In this document: in pieces, positions 63,945 through 64,000 of the stretch
Layout: each line of letters opens with the position of its first letter
Position numbering within the stretch: position 1 is the first letter of the stretch
From: Phaeobacter gallaeciensis DSM 26640
GTDB lineage: Bacteria; Pseudomonadota; Alphaproteobacteria; Rhodobacterales; Rhodobacteraceae
Length of the DNA: 64,000 nucleotides
Assembly (NCBI RefSeq): GCF_000511385.1
Contig: NC_023137.1
Location: 1,309,001-1,373,000, forward strand
Direction of reading: 5' to 3'
Program-made: the position numbers and the translations under genes
Notes under the pieces: generated by a model
Database searches by the model: none
What the model was told of the DNA's origin: nothing
Seen by the model: only the letters and a program-made list of their open reading frames with translations

Positions 63945-64000
63945 ATGAGCAGAAAAACAATGGTCCTCGCGGGTTTGCTGCCGATCTTGGTGGCGGCACC
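63945..64000 (+). CDS. start of a secreted protein, cut by window end
   Basis: From ATG 63945 the frame reads MSRKTMVLAGLLPILVAA, a typical signal peptide, and remains open to the end of the window; ATG 63927 is an in-frame alternative. No ribosome site is convincing. The product cannot be named. Confidence 0.45.
   Translation, partial: MSRKTMVLAGLLPILVAA

Overview
The window is a GC-rich chromosomal stretch of an alphaproteobacterium, most likely a marine Rhodobacterales of the Roseobacter group (Phaeobacter/Ruegeria/Leisingera-like). This is inferred from gene content: a phaZ/phaC-phaP-phaR storage cluster, a form II (AYRGAGR) CO-dehydrogenase-like operon, an Lrp-linked assimilatory sulfate operon with DUF2849 and DUF934, a 407-residue C4-pathway 5-aminolevulinate synthase, a DctPQM TRAP system and a RodZ-like gene next to ispG. 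No prophage, transposase, rRNA operon or CRISPR array was seen. Both ends cut genes: a DUF4105 membrane protein on the left and a secreted protein on the right.

Layout. 1-3.6 kb: small hydrolases, a glyoxalase-fold protein and a Cys-rich DUF6151 protein. 3.7-8.3 kb: polyhydroxyalkanoate metabolism, with phaZ divergent from phaC, phaP and phaR, and three perfect CTGC-N3-GCAG palindromes placed on the phaC and phaP promoters. 8.5-14.5 kb: xdhC, a molybdopterin-binding protein and coxS-coxL-coxM. 14.6-19.4 kb: a soluble chemoreceptor-tip protein, infC with an apparent AUA start, an Ala/Glu-rich anchored protein, Zur-boxed zinT and an MFS transporter. 19.7-25.3 kb: fpr and the cysG-DUF2849-cysI-cysH-DUF934 operon, divergent from an lrp gene. 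25.5-28 kb: an MFS exporter and a cytochrome P450.

28-35 kb: dctBD facing into dctPQM. This DctD has lost the Walker A lysine and the sigma-54 contact loop, although two DctD-type palindromes lie upstream of dctP. 35-41.9 kb: tpiA, erpA, a GDPD, a DUF59 (SufT-like) protein, a Zur-boxed COG0523 GTPase-DUF1826 pair, and an SPFH/NfeD pair. 42.2-45 kb: tgt, followed by two lipoprotein genes and then a second, broken copy of the tgt 3' end, which suggests an integrated cassette. 45.3-50 kb: lon and a cytoplasmic double-PAS chemoreceptor in atypical sequence. 50-54.7 kb: a YrhK protein, leucine dehydrogenase divergent from a second Lrp, two tRNA-Val, a histidine phosphatase and three nearly identical tRNA-Asp. 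54.7-64 kb: an M20 peptidase, hemA with FNR-like sites, a RodZ-like protein, ispG, a DsbA-like protein, an M48-TPR protease and an aminotransferase.

The observations most worth following are the degenerate DctD with its intact-looking operators, the cassette at the tgt 3' end, the split zinc-starvation (Zur) regulon, the PhaR operator layout, the infC start codon, and a dispersed intergenic repeat (GAGTATTTnnnGAAAGRTGA) present six times, usually near a G/C hairpin.
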